Positions 1-8,481 of a stretch of DNA of 64,000 bases are shown here, one piece after another (the stretch's first letter is position 1; each line of letters opens with the position of its first letter). The position numbers and the translations under genes were made by a program. The notes under the pieces are model-generated. The model was given only the letters and a program-made list of their open reading frames with translations. It had not been told where the DNA came from and made no database searches. Where the stretch lies: assembly GCA_963798705.1 (NCBI GenBank), contig CAWCTW010000005.1:1426001-1490000 (forward strand). Direction: 5' to 3'. Source of the DNA: AC-56 sp963798705 (GTDB lineage: Bacteria; Actinomycetota; Thermoleophilia; Solirubrobacterales; 70-9).

Positions 1-1118
1 TTCGTCTCTGCGGGAGGACGCCACCGACCCGTGTCGCTGACCTCGATCTCGATCTCGGTCCCGCGGCGCACGGCGTGGAGCTCGAACGGCGGGTCCGAGG
101 TGGCCGGGTGGGCGTGCGCCACGGCGTTCGACCACGCCTCCCCCGCCGCCACGAGCATCTCGTAGATCTCGTCCTCCTCGGCGTTCGCGGCCCGAAGCCA
201 CTGTGACATCGCCTGCCGCATCGACGTGAGCGAGTCAGGCTGGGCCGACAGCACCAGATCCAATGTCTCACCGGGCGGCGCCAGCTTGACCGCGAGCAGC
301 GCGAGGTCGTCGTGGGAGCCCGCGCCGATCGATCCCATGATGCTCCGGCAAAGGGGCTCGGGCTCGAGCGAATGGCCCTCGCCGGCGCGGCGCAGGCGCT
401 CCAGTCCCTCGTCGAGGGGCAGGTCCGGAGCCTCCACCAGGCCGTCGGTGAAGAACAGCACGGCGGCCTCCGGGTCGAAGGTCATCGTGCTCTCCTCGTA
501 GATCGGGAAGCGAGTGACGCCCAGCGGACTCGCGGACGGGCTCTCGGCGAAGACCGGCGTCTCTCCGGGACGGATCACGAGCGGCGGAGGGTGACCGGCG
601 CTCGCGATCCGCATCGTGCAGGCATCCGGGTCGAGGATCGCGTACAGAAGCGTGACCATCCCGCCCCGCTCCCCCTCGAGCACGAAGCCGTTCATCCGCT
701 CCAAGACGATCGCCGGACGCAGGGCCTCGAGGGCGTAGACGCGCATCGCGCTCTGCAGGTGGGCCATCCTCGCGGCCGCCTCCACCCCTCGCCCGACGAC
801 GTCACCGATCACGATCCCGACGCTCCCGCTACGGAGCCTGATTGCGTCATACCAGTCACCGCCGACCTGGGTCCCGGCGCTGCCGGGCCGGTACTGCGCC
901 GCGAACCTCAACCCGGGAACCTCCGGCAACCGCGGGAGCAGGCTCCGCTGAAGGGTCTCCGCGAGATGGCGCTCATCCTCGATCCCGGCCGTGGCCCGCT
1001 TGAGAGCACCGAGGGTCGCGCCGACGATCGCCTCGCCGCCGGGGTCCGCGGACGGGTTCGATGGCTCGTCGACGAACGGGCGGGTTGCCGGAGCGATGTC
1101 GTCTGGATCTTGGATCAT
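1..1118 (-). CDS. PP2C/SpoIIE-type serine phosphatase with C-terminal HATPase domain (partial)
   Basis: Likely partner-switching regulator that dephosphorylates an anti-anti-sigma factor. The start is ATG at 1118, and the gene runs off the left edge inside its last domain. After about 50 linker residues the phosphatase domain shows GGDWYD (about residues 86-91), GDVVGRG, FFTDGLVEA and GSHDDLALLA, so all metal-binding aspartates are present. From about residue 300 a histidine-kinase-like ATPase follows, with an N-box (EAWSNAVAHAH) and the start of a G1 box (DTGRW), as in RsbW-type anti-sigma kinases. Roughly the last 40 residues should lie outside the window. It is divergent from the GGDEF gene at 1236. 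The sigma factor it serves cannot be read from the sequence. Confidence 0.9.
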   Translation of the reverse strand, partial: MIQDPDDIAPATRPFVDEPSNPSADPGGEAIVGATLGALKRATAGIEDERHLAETLQRSLLPRLPEVPGLRFAAQYRPGSAGTQVGGDWYDAIRLRSGSVGIVIGDVVGRGVEAAARMAHLQSAMRVYALEALRPAIVLERMNGFVLEGERGGMVTLLYAILDPDACTMRIASAGHPPPLVIRPGETPVFAESPSASPLGVTRFPIYEESTMTFDPEAAVLFFTDGLVEAPDLPLDEGLERLRRAGEGHSLEPEPLCRSIMGSIGAGSHDDLALLAVKLAPPGETLDLVLSAQPDSLTSMRQAMSQWLRAANAEEDEIYEMLVAAGEAWSNAVAHAHPATSDPPFELHAVRRGTEIEIEVSDTGRWRPPAET

Positions 1119-1235
1119 GGTCCGCGGCCTCACCGCCCGCTTCGGAACGGCGACCCGGAAAGCGGGTGCCCCCTCGCTGCATCGACCATTGAACGAGCGA
1201 GTCTAACCTCAGCCGTGGCGACTGGTGGGTGGGTT

Positions 1236-2210
1236 ATGTTCTCGTCGGTGAGCCGCGGATCTTCAGCCGTCGACGCGGATCCGGCCGGGTCTTCGCAGGA
1301 GATCGCTAAGGAATGGCTCGTCCGACTCATCGAGCGTACCCCGCTTGCGGACGTGAGCGAGATCGAGGTTGACCTCCTCACCACTCAGGCCGCCCCCCTC
1401 ATCGACGACATCCTCCACGAGCTCGGCTCGCCGCCGGCCAAGGCGAGCGAAGCACTGGCACCCGACGCCCGTGAGCGGGCTCGGAAGTTCGGCCGGCTGC
1501 GCCACGGCGACCGCGCACCAACCGAGATCCCGCGCGATCTGGCCGCGCTGCAGGCGCTTCTCATCGAGACTCTGTGCCGGGACATCCCGGAGCGAAACAG
1601 GGGCGATTTCGCGCGTTCGGTCGAGAATCTGGCCGAGATCTTCGGCTCGATCCAGGGTGAGCTCGTCGAGGGCCTGGTGCGCGAGCGGGCCGGCGCTCCA
1701 ACGCGGGACGAGCTGACCGGGCTGCCGGGAGCCGCGGAGCTGAACGAGTGGCTGCAGGTCCTGCTCGCGGAGCATCGCCGCTACGGCCATCCGTTCGCGA
1801 TCGCACTGCTCGACGTGGAGGGGCTTGGGCGAGTCAACGAGGCCTACGGACGGGAGGCCGGGGACCAGATGCTGGCCGCCGTCGCGACGGTGATCCGCAA
1901 CCGGATCAGGGGCACCGACCGGCCGTTCCGGATCGGAGATGACGAATTCTGCGTGCTGATGCCGCACGGCGAGGCATCCGCGGCCCGGCAGATGGCCGAC
2001 CGGCTCGTCCGCGTCATCGAGGGCTCACAGATCGACCACGGCCCCCGCATCGCAGTCGCGATCGGGATCTCCTCGTGCCCGAGCAACGACGACGACGCGA
2101 CGCGTCTGCTGGAGATGGCCGAGGAGGCGACCTATGCCGCCAAGGCCTCAGGGCGATCCGTGTCCATCGCGGGAAGCGACGACCACGTCCCCACGAACGG
2201 CCGTCGTTGA
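1236..2210 (+). CDS. GGDEF-domain protein with variant GDDEF motif
   Basis: Probable diguanylate cyclase or a degenerate relative. I start it at ATG 1236, because the same frame upstream is antisense to the phosphatase gene. The product is 324 residues: an N-terminal helical region (about 1-150) with no recognised domain, then a GGDEF domain introduced by DELTGLPG. The signature reads RIGDDEF (about residues 232-238), so the second glycine of GGDEF is Asp. The first metal-ligand Asp, the VNEAYG Asn and an RxxD inhibitory site (RGTD, five residues before the motif) are kept. GGDEF variants at this glycine are often reported as weak or inactive, so the catalytic state is open. No transmembrane segment is seen. 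Confidence 0.85.
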   Translation: MFSSVSRGSSAVDADPAGSSQEIAKEWLVRLIERTPLADVSEIEVDLLTTQAAPLIDDILHELGSPPAKASEALAPDARERARKFGRLRHGDRAPTEIPRDLAALQALLIETLCRDIPERNRGDFARSVENLAEIFGSIQGELVEGLVRERAGAPTRDELTGLPGAAELNEWLQVLLAEHRRYGHPFAIALLDVEGLGRVNEAYGREAGDQMLAAVATVIRNRIRGTDRPFRIGDDEFCVLMPHGEASAARQMADRLVRVIEGSQIDHGPRIAVAIGISSCPSNDDDATRLLEMAEEATYAAKASGRSVSIAGSDDHVPTNGRR

Positions 2211-2314
2211 CGTTGCAGGGTCAGGCCCGGGCGTCTGCAAGATCAGTAGCAGCGACCCCGCCAGAACTTCGCACAAGTGCAACAGAGCTACGCTGATCCT
2301 GCACCGGGTAGGCC

Positions 2315-3193
2315 GTGAGTCCGCCCGAGGCATCGGAGAGCGCTTTGCCCGGCATCAGGACGAGAGCCGCAGCCGACCTGCTCGGCGTCAGCCCCAGCAC
2401 CCTCCGCAGCTGGGAGCGCAGGCTGGGCTACCCCCAGCCACGCCGCACGCCGGGCAACCACCGCCAGTACGACCTCGCCGAGGTCGAGACGCTTCGCGAG
2501 GCGCTGCGCCAGACCGGAAACATCTCCTCGGCGGTCGAGGTCGCCCAGCGCCGCGGGCGTGGGCTCGGTTCCCCGGCCCGACTGCTTCAGGCCTTCGATG
2601 CGTTCGACGAGTACGCGGCCGACCGGCAGCTCGAGGAGAGCCTCGCGATCCGCTCGGTCGAGCGAAGCGTGGAGGAGCTCCTGCTGCCGGCCCTGGAGGT
2701 GGCCGCCGATCGTCCCAATCACGAGGCCGAGTTCGAGCACGCGTGCCGGTGGGCCGTGGGATGGCTGCACTCGGCCCGCCGCCTTGCCTCTCCCGCGAGC
2801 CTGCCGGAAGGCGTGCTGCTGCTGGATTCGGGCTCGCCCCTGGGCCTCGAGGCGGTGTACGTGCAGGCGCTCGAGCTCTTCCTGAGGCGCGCGGGACTCC
2901 GCGTGCTCCTGCTCTCCGCGAAGCTCGAGCCACGGCGCTTCGCCAGCGCCCTGCGGGCGCTACGACCCCAGGCGGTCGTTCTCTGCGGCACCGAGGCGTC
3001 GCTCGACATCGTCGGTGGGCCGTTGCGGCGCGCGCTCCGCGACGGGTCCGCCCGGATCGTCGGCTACCGCACCGCGCAACTGATCGCGGGCAAGCGCGGC
3101 ACCGCCCTGCTCGGAACCCTGCCGGGCGAGGCCACCGAGCGACTGCTGGCCGTCCTTGCGGCCAGTTCGCTCCCCCGCGCAGCATCCAGCTAG
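2315..3193 (+). CDS. MerR-family regulator with degenerate cobalamin-binding-like C-terminal domain
   Basis: The 292-residue product starts at GTG 2315. Residues about 14-60 form a MerR-type winged helix (AADLLGVSPSTLRSWERR, then a wing with RTPGNHRQY). The rest resembles the helical B12-binding-2 and Rossmann B12-binding domains of CarH/LitR-like regulators. However, the DxHxxG cobalamin signature is not present: the equivalent stretch reads SGSPLGLEAVYVQA. Loss of the lower-axial histidine suggests a regulator that no longer binds B12, or a different ligand. It lies between the GGDEF gene and a BldC-like gene. Domain assignment of the C-terminal half is by overall pattern only. Confidence 0.75.
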   Translation: MSPPEASESALPGIRTRAAADLLGVSPSTLRSWERRLGYPQPRRTPGNHRQYDLAEVETLREALRQTGNISSAVEVAQRRGRGLGSPARLLQAFDAFDEYAADRQLEESLAIRSVERSVEELLLPALEVAADRPNHEAEFEHACRWAVGWLHSARRLASPASLPEGVLLLDSGSPLGLEAVYVQALELFLRRAGLRVLLLSAKLEPRRFASALRALRPQAVVLCGTEASLDIVGGPLRRALRDGSARIVGYRTAQLIAGKRGTALLGTLPGEATERLLAVLAASSLPRAASS

Positions 3194-3227
3194 CGGTCCT
3201 CTGAGCGAGCATCCCGGCTGGCTGGGC

Positions 3228-3257
3228 AGCTTGCGGGCTACAGCCGCTGCGCAAGCT
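3228..3257 (+). terminator. Candidate hairpin terminator after the MerR gene
   Basis: AGCTTGCG (3228-3235) pairs with CGCAAGCT (3250-3257). An inner GGCT/AGCC pairing inside the loop extends the structure. It sits 35 bp after the stop at 3193 and is followed by only three Ts, so strength is uncertain. Confidence 0.45.
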
Positions 3258-3393
3258 TTGGCCTCGAAACCTATGCATCTACTCGTGGGCGCAGCACATA
3301 GGGGTTGTCGGGGCCCCTCCCCCGTACCGATAGTGGACGGGCTTATCAAGTTCTTGTCGTGTTGGACGAGAACGCACAACAAGGTTCAAGGTG

Positions 3394-3624
3394 ATGGAGA
3401 CAACGAGCCGACTTCTCAACGTAGGTCAGGCAGCCGCGTACATCGGCGTCAGCGCGGCATCGCTTCGCAAGTGGTCGAATCAGGGACTCGTCCCCGTGTA
3501 CCGCACACCCGGGGGCCAGCGCCGATTCTCGACCGCGGATCTGGACGAGTTCATGCGCTCGATGCGCCAGCCCTCGCAGTCGAACGGAGCACGCGGCATC
3601 GGCACCAGCGGCCTGCCCCGATAG
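3394..3624 (+). CDS. Small MerR-like / BldC-type DNA-binding protein
   Basis: A 76-residue single-domain winged-helix protein (GTG 3391 and ATG 3394 are both possible starts). It contains LNVGQAAAYIGVSAASLRKW, then RTPGGQRRF and DLDEFM. That is the arrangement of the excisionase-like MerR half-proteins such as BldC, which bind DNA without an effector domain. A short basic tail follows. An AAGG at 3381-3384 suits either start. It lies 10 bp upstream of the HD-GYP gene, so co-transcription is likely. Its targets cannot be read from the sequence. Confidence 0.8.
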   Translation: METTSRLLNVGQAAAYIGVSAASLRKWSNQGLVPVYRTPGGQRRFSTADLDEFMRSMRQPSQSNGARGIGTSGLPR

Positions 3625-3634
3625 CGGTCCGAGC

Positions 3635-5026
3635 ATGCCAGGCCGCCCGAGCAAGAGGGTCATCGCGCTTGAGTTCGCCGCGCTCGCGGGCGCGTGCGGG
3701 GTCGCGGTGTGGGCGAATCGCGACTCGGACTGGTACCTGCCGCTCTTCGCCGTGCTGCTCGCCGCCTCCGTGGTCGGCGACCTCACCGCGGTTCACACGC
3801 CCACCAGCCGGGTGAGCATCTCGAGCAGCTTCCTGGCGATCACCACCGCGGCGGTGTTCCTGGGGGAGACCCCGGCCGCCGTGATCGGCGTCGTCACCAT
3901 CGTCGCCGGATGGCTGCGGTTTCGCTACCAGCCGACGACGCTTCTCATCAACGTCGTCACCTACGCGTGGTTCCCGCTGCTGTCAGGCATCGTCTTTCAC
4001 GCCCTGATCCGGACGACCGGGATCGGGCAGACGGCCCCCCGCTTCTACATGCTCGTCCTGCTCCTCTTCGTCATCGGCCTGGTGATCGACTTCGTCCTGA
4101 TCGCGGGCTACTTCAGCTACCTGGAGGGCAGCCGGTTCCTGACCAAGGTCCAACGCGCGCTGATACCGCTGCTGCCCGCCGAGCTCGTCTCGGCGCTCCT
4201 GGCCGTCGGTGTCGCGTACGTCTACGTGCAGGCGGGGCTTGGCGCAGTCGCCATGTTCGGCCTGGTCGTGCTCGTCTTCCAGTACCTGATCGGAGCGCTC
4301 CTCGTCTCCCAGCAGCGGGCGGACGAGCTGGAGCTGCGGGCCAAGCAGCTCGCCGGCTTCCAGGTGGCGCTCCTGAGTGCGCTGCTGCGGACCCTGGACC
4401 TCCGCGACCGGATGACGGCCCGCCATAGCGCGGCGGTGGCCAGGTACTCACGCGAGATCGCGGCGGCGGCGGGGCTCTCGCCCGAGATGCAGGAGCTCGC
4501 CCACACCGCGGGGCTCCTGCACGACATCGGCAAGTTCGTGCTCGCCGATCGGATCCTGAAGGGCGACGAAGCCCTCACGGAGGACGACTGGGAGGAGATC
4601 CGAAAGCACCCGGCCGAGGGCGCGCGCATCGTGTCTGAGATCGACGGCTACCGGCCGGTGGGTGAGATCATCCTCGCCCACCACGAGCGACTCGACGGGC
4701 TGGGCTATCCGCGCGGCCTACGAGGCGATCAGATCCCCACCATCTCGCGCATCATCGCCGTCGCCGACACCTACGACGTCCTCACGGCCAGGGACTCGTA
4801 CCGGGAGACGGTGAGCTCGGACGAGGCGATCGCGGAACTGCGCCGATCCGCCGGGACGCAACTCGAGCCTCGCTTCGTCGAGCTCTTCGCCGATGCCCTG
4901 GCCGAGCACGATCTCTCCTACCGCCACGGCGAATCGGTCGACTTCGAAACGGAGCTCGCGCTCGATCGGCGCATCCAGGACTACGCGACCGCCGGGACCA
5001 AGGCCGGTCGCAGGCTCCCACTCTGA
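3635..5026 (+). CDS. Membrane-anchored HD-GYP domain phosphodiesterase
   Basis: Probable cyclic-di-GMP phosphodiesterase of 463 residues. The first about 230 residues are several hydrophobic helices forming an uncharacterised membrane sensor region. A linker helix (RADELELRAKQLA) leads to the HD-GYP domain. It shows TARHSAAVARYSREI, HDIGK (about residues 294-298), HHERLDGLGYPRG (about 348-360) and the ADTYDVLTA segment, so the metal-binding and GYP residues are present. It lies 10 bp downstream of the BldC-like gene and in a block with a GGDEF gene, which supports a role in cyclic-di-GMP signalling. Confidence 0.9.
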   Translation: MPGRPSKRVIALEFAALAGACGVAVWANRDSDWYLPLFAVLLAASVVGDLTAVHTPTSRVSISSSFLAITTAAVFLGETPAAVIGVVTIVAGWLRFRYQPTTLLINVVTYAWFPLLSGIVFHALIRTTGIGQTAPRFYMLVLLLFVIGLVIDFVLIAGYFSYLEGSRFLTKVQRALIPLLPAELVSALLAVGVAYVYVQAGLGAVAMFGLVVLVFQYLIGALLVSQQRADELELRAKQLAGFQVALLSALLRTLDLRDRMTARHSAAVARYSREIAAAAGLSPEMQELAHTAGLLHDIGKFVLADRILKGDEALTEDDWEEIRKHPAEGARIVSEIDGYRPVGEIILAHHERLDGLGYPRGLRGDQIPTISRIIAVADTYDVLTARDSYRETVSSDEAIAELRRSAGTQLEPRFVELFADALAEHDLSYRHGESVDFETELALDRRIQDYATAGTKAGRRLPL

Positions 5027-5131
5027 GCCGTCGCCGCCACTCACGCCCCGGCAGCAACCGATCTCCCCCACCGTCATACGGAGGGGAACGGCGGTGATCT
5101 TTGATCAGTGGTTCAGTGCCCGCGGTAGCCC

Positions 5132-5146
5132 ATGTTAGAAAAACAT
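5132..5146. promoter_or_regulatory. AT-rich palindrome upstream of the MFS gene
   Basis: ATGTT (5132-5136) and AACAT (5142-5146) form a perfect 5-bp inverted repeat around an A-rich 5-bp centre. It stands out in this GC-rich sequence and lies about 60 bp before the transporter start. It could be an operator. No regulator family can be assigned from it alone. Confidence 0.3.
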
Positions 5147-5206
5147 ACACGAAGTGGCCAAAACTTGTAATTGCCTGCCCCCGCGTGGACTAGCTTTTGC
5201 GTTGCC

Positions 5207-6535
5207 GTGACGGCCGCGCTGCACCCGCTCCGAATACCCGCCTTTCGGCGCCTCGCTGCCGTCCGGCTCGTCGATGAGCTGGGCGACTGGCTGGGCGAGA
5301 TCGCGCTGGCCGTGCTGGTCTTCGACCGGACTGGGAGCCCGATGGCGACCACCGCGCTGTTCCTGGCTCTCCTGTTCGTCCCGGCGATCACGACTCCCCC
5401 CCTCGTGGCCCGGCTGGAGGCGTTCCCCAGCCGGATCTCCCTGCCGGTGCTCAACCTCGCGCAGGGAGGCGCGTTCGCGGCGCTGGCGATGCTCTCCTCC
5501 GATTTCTCACTGCTGTGGGTGGTTGTGCTGGCGACGTTCGCCGGGGCGCTCGCGATCTCGAACCGCTCCCTCTCGCGCGCCGCCGCCGCGGCGGTCGTCG
5601 GGCCACGCGGGTTGTTGCGAGAGGGGAATGCTCTGCTCAACATCAGCTTCACCGCGGGCGCCGCTGCCGGACCCGCGATCGCCGGAGTGGTGGTCGCGGC
5701 GATCGGACCCCGGCCGGCGCTGTTCGCGGATGCGGCGTCGTTCGCCGCGGTCGCGGTGCTGCTTGCAACCGCCACCGGGTTGCCCGAGGCGCGCTCGCAA
5801 GCGGCGCGATGGGGAGCGCGACTCCGAGAGGCGCTCGGCTACGTGCGCCGGCGGGTCCAGCTTCGGCGGCTCATCGGCGCGCAGGCGGCCGCCGCCGTCT
5901 TCTTCATGATCGTGATCCCGGTCGAGGTCGTCTTCGCCAAGCAGACGCTGGGGGCCGGAGACGCGGGCTACGGCATCCTGCTGGCGAGCTGGGGGGCGGG
6001 AATGGTGGTCGGCGGCCTTGCGTTCGCCGCCCTGCGGCGCGCGCCGTTGCCGTCGCTCCTGCTGATCAGCACCTTCGCGGTCGGCTGCGCGTACCTCGCC
6101 ACGGCGGCAGCCCCGACTCTCCTCGTCGCCTGCCTCGCCTCCGCGGTGGGCGGAACCGGCAACGGCGTCCAATGGGTGGGCGTCATGACCGCCGTCCAGC
6201 AGCTCACGAGCGCCGACTTCCAAGCCCGCATCATCTCGCTCCTGGAATCGCTGCAGACGGCGAGCTCGGGCCTCGGCTTCGTGATCGGGGGAGCCTTGGC
6301 CGCGATCGCAAGCCCACGCCTCAGCTTCGCCGTCGCCGGAGCCGGTGTGCTCGCCGTGCTCTCCCTTGCCTACGTTGCGCTCGCTCGAGCCGGATGGCCG
6401 TCAGCGGCGCCGACCGACACCGAGCGGCAACCGTCGACTGCCGACGCGCGTCGAGCCGGTAGCCCCGCGTTCAGCGGATTCCCGCCTCGAGCTTCCTCAC
6501 GGCATCGAGGGCGAAGTCGACCTCCTCGGCCGTGA
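5207..6535 (+). CDS. Major facilitator superfamily transporter
   Basis: Inner-membrane transporter of about 442 residues. The preferred start is GTG 5207 (VTAALHPLRIPAFRRLAAVRL), which puts the typical LRxPAFRRL cytoplasmic start before helix 1. An in-frame TTG at 5171 would add 12 poorly coding residues. About twelve hydrophobic segments are interrupted by a central cytoplasmic loop (ARLREALGYVRRRVQL). This resembles the enterobactin-exporter-like MFS group common in actinobacteria. Substrate is unknown. The last about 20 codons overlap the convergent gene that ends at 6471, and the C-terminal tail is basic and low complexity. Confidence 0.85.
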   Translation: MTAALHPLRIPAFRRLAAVRLVDELGDWLGEIALAVLVFDRTGSPMATTALFLALLFVPAITTPPLVARLEAFPSRISLPVLNLAQGGAFAALAMLSSDFSLLWVVVLATFAGALAISNRSLSRAAAAAVVGPRGLLREGNALLNISFTAGAAAGPAIAGVVVAAIGPRPALFADAASFAAVAVLLATATGLPEARSQAARWGARLREALGYVRRRVQLRRLIGAQAAAAVFFMIVIPVEVVFAKQTLGAGDAGYGILLASWGAGMVVGGLAFAALRRAPLPSLLLISTFAVGCAYLATAAAPTLLVACLASAVGGTGNGVQWVGVMTAVQQLTSADFQARIISLLESLQTASSGLGFVIGGALAAIASPRLSFAVAGAGVLAVLSLAYVALARAGWPSAAPTDTERQPSTADARRAGSPAFSGFPPRASSRHRGRSRPPRP

Positions 6536-7001
6536 ACTGCCGGCGCAGCCGCAACCGGATCTCCTCATCGGTGGAGCCGGCAACCGCCATCTGAACGGCC
6601 AGCAGCTGCGCCGCCCCCGAGCCGCCGGAAAGTGAGGCTTGGTGCGCCGAGCCGCGTCCGTGCGCGGATGGCGTCCTACCCCCGTCCAGGTCCATCAGGC
6701 GAGCCGTCGTCGCCTGCAACCGCGAGGCCGCGTCGCTGAGGCCCTGCGCGTCACGCGCCGTCAGCTCCGCCCTCTGCACCACCTCGCCCGCGAGCTCCAG
6801 GGCCTCCGCGAGGCGCTGCGGCTCGTCGGGCTCGTGCCGACCCCCGGGCACGCGAGCCTCCCCCTCCTCGACGATGCGCGCCGCTGCGTCCTCGGCGGCG
6901 GCGAGCACCTCCTCGATCCGGTCCGCGACCTCGGTCAGCGCAGCCCGGAGCGATGGGCTCGATCCGGCCCCGCGCTCCTCGGGTTGCGGTGAGACGCTCA
7001 T
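6471..7001 (-). CDS. Conserved-looking hypothetical helical protein
   Basis: A 176-residue product from ATG 7001 (MSVSPQPEERG); an in-frame start at 7022 would add seven residues. It is predicted mostly alpha-helical and rich in Ala, Glu and Arg, with a heptad-like region at about 20-105. A separate C-terminal motif follows (STDEEIRLRLRRQFTAEEVDFALDAV) that looks like a folded small helical domain. I recognise no family. It lies downstream of, and on the same strand as, the long coiled-coil gene 7098-8360, and the two may form one operon and act together. Confidence 0.6.
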   Translation of the reverse strand: MSVSPQPEERGAGSSPSLRAALTEVADRIEEVLAAAEDAAARIVEEGEARVPGGRHEPDEPQRLAEALELAGEVVQRAELTARDAQGLSDAASRLQATTARLMDLDGGRTPSAHGRGSAHQASLSGGSGAAQLLAVQMAVAGSTDEEIRLRLRRQFTAEEVDFALDAVRKLEAGIR

Positions 7002-7097
7002 CCGTTGCCAGCGTAATGGCAACCGGCGGTCCGGGCGGAGGAGGGGGCGGCACGGGTGTCAGGCGGGGATCGATCTTGGCCGCTCGGAGGTGGACGC

Positions 7098-8360
7098 TCA
7101 CGGCTTGGTCCGGCCTGATCGCCGACCCCGGGGCTCATCGACCAGATCGAGGATTCGCCGTTCCGCTTCCTGGATCCGCCGGGCCACCTCCTCCTCGACC
7201 CGGATCGCCTGCCACATTCGCTCGTCCCATCCTGCGGCCCCGGCGACGGTCTCGCCTATGTCCTGAATGCGATGCTCCATGCCGTTCATCCGATCCTCCC
7301 GCCTGGCCAGGCGGTCCTCCGCGTCCCGCGCTTGGCCGATCATCCGGTCGATGAGAGCCAGCGACTCCTCGACCCGGGCGCTCGCCTGAAGTACGCGACG
7401 CTCCGCGTCGGCGAGGCGCCCCTCGGCGATCGAGGCCTTCTCCGCGCCCGAAGCGGCGCCGGTGCGCGCCGCTTCGAGGCTGCTTCGGGAGTCCGCGGCG
7501 AGACGCTCCAGCTGACTGTGCTCGGCCGTCGCCGCGGCGGCCTGATCCCGCATGCGCATCTCCGCGTCGGCGGCGCTGCGGACGAGGCCGGCCCGCAGCC
7601 CTTCCGCGGCTCGTTCGATCTCCCGCTTGGCCGTACCCGCCCGCTCATCGACTCCTCGAAGCGCGGCCTCCACGCGCCGTGAGCTCTCCTCGCGCACAAG
7701 CTTCAGCTCGTGGCGACGAGACCGGTGGGACAGCTCCTTGGCCGCGCTCTCGACCCGGGCGGTCAGCGAGGCCACCGACGCCTGCGCCCGCGCGGCCGCC
7801 GCCTCACCGGCATCCCGCACACGATCCAGCGCGACCTCGATCGACTGCGTCGCCCCCCGCTCCGCCCGTCGGATCGAATCGAGAGCCTGCTCGGTCTGCT
7901 GCTCGATCCTGGTCTCGCGCTCGCCCGACCGCCGTTCGAGCTCGGTGCGCAGCTGGACGAGCAGGTCATGCCGGGCCTCCTCGAGCCCGGCGCGCAGGCG
8001 CTCCTCGAGATCGCCCTCCATAGGCCCTGAGCGGTCGGGGGGCCGCGCTGCTGAGGTCTCGTCGACGTCCAAGGCGAGCGATCGGGCCCGCTCCTCGAGC
8101 TCCCGGCCCATGTCGGCGGCGATCTGGCGGGCCTGCGCTCGGAACTCTCCAAGAACCTCCGCCATGCGCTCTCCGGCGACCAGCGAAACGCGCCGCTCGG
8201 CCTCGGCGGCGGCCGCCTCCTGTGCCTGCTCGAGGCGCGTCGCCAGCTCCTCCAAGCTGCGGCCCAGCGATTGACGCGCCGCGGCGCTCGCCTCACCACG
8301 ATCGGCACCGGGCCGCGAGCCACCGCCGCGTTCGAACGGCTCACGCACCTCGTCGGCCAC
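7098..8360 (-). CDS. Long coiled-coil protein of unknown function
   Basis: The 420-residue protein is almost entirely charged amphipathic helix (Ala/Glu/Arg rich, few prolines), consistent with a long coiled coil. A distinct C-terminal segment around WDERMWQAIRVEEEVARRI is the only part that looks sequence-specific. There is no signal peptide, membrane segment or catalytic motif. Start is at 8360. Such proteins can be cytoskeletal or scaffold elements (compare DivIVA or SMC-like helices), but there is no direct evidence here. It is probably co-transcribed with the gene ending at 6471. Confidence 0.65.
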   Translation of the reverse strand: MADEVREPFERGGGSRPGADRGEASAAARQSLGRSLEELATRLEQAQEAAAAEAERRVSLVAGERMAEVLGEFRAQARQIAADMGRELEERARSLALDVDETSAARPPDRSGPMEGDLEERLRAGLEEARHDLLVQLRTELERRSGERETRIEQQTEQALDSIRRAERGATQSIEVALDRVRDAGEAAAARAQASVASLTARVESAAKELSHRSRRHELKLVREESSRRVEAALRGVDERAGTAKREIERAAEGLRAGLVRSAADAEMRMRDQAAAATAEHSQLERLAADSRSSLEAARTGAASGAEKASIAEGRLADAERRVLQASARVEESLALIDRMIGQARDAEDRLARREDRMNGMEHRIQDIGETVAGAAGWDERMWQAIRVEEEVARRIQEAERRILDLVDEPRGRRSGRTKP

Positions 8361-8371
8361 GAATCGGAATG

Positions 8372-8434
8372 TTGCTACATCGGCCGGTCGCCCCCGGCTC
8401 TCTGCTCCCGCCGGGCGACTTGCATGTGTAGCAA
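8372..8434. promoter_or_regulatory. Inverted repeat in a divergent promoter region
   Basis: TTGCTACA (8372-8379) and TGTAGCAA (8427-8434) are exact inverse copies separated by 47 bp. They lie between the coiled-coil gene (start 8360, minus) and the secreted protein gene (start 8482, plus). They could be paired operator half-sites or two mirror-image promoter elements. Confidence 0.35.
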
Positions 8435-8481
8435 GGGAGGAATAGTGTGCCGGTCAAGGCAACGGGGACGAGGGAGAGAGT

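Noticed and set aside
312..1235. N-terminal extension of the long open frame that contains the GGDEF gene
   Set aside because: It is antisense to the phosphatase gene on the other strand, which has all its family motifs; the frame is open only because of high GC.
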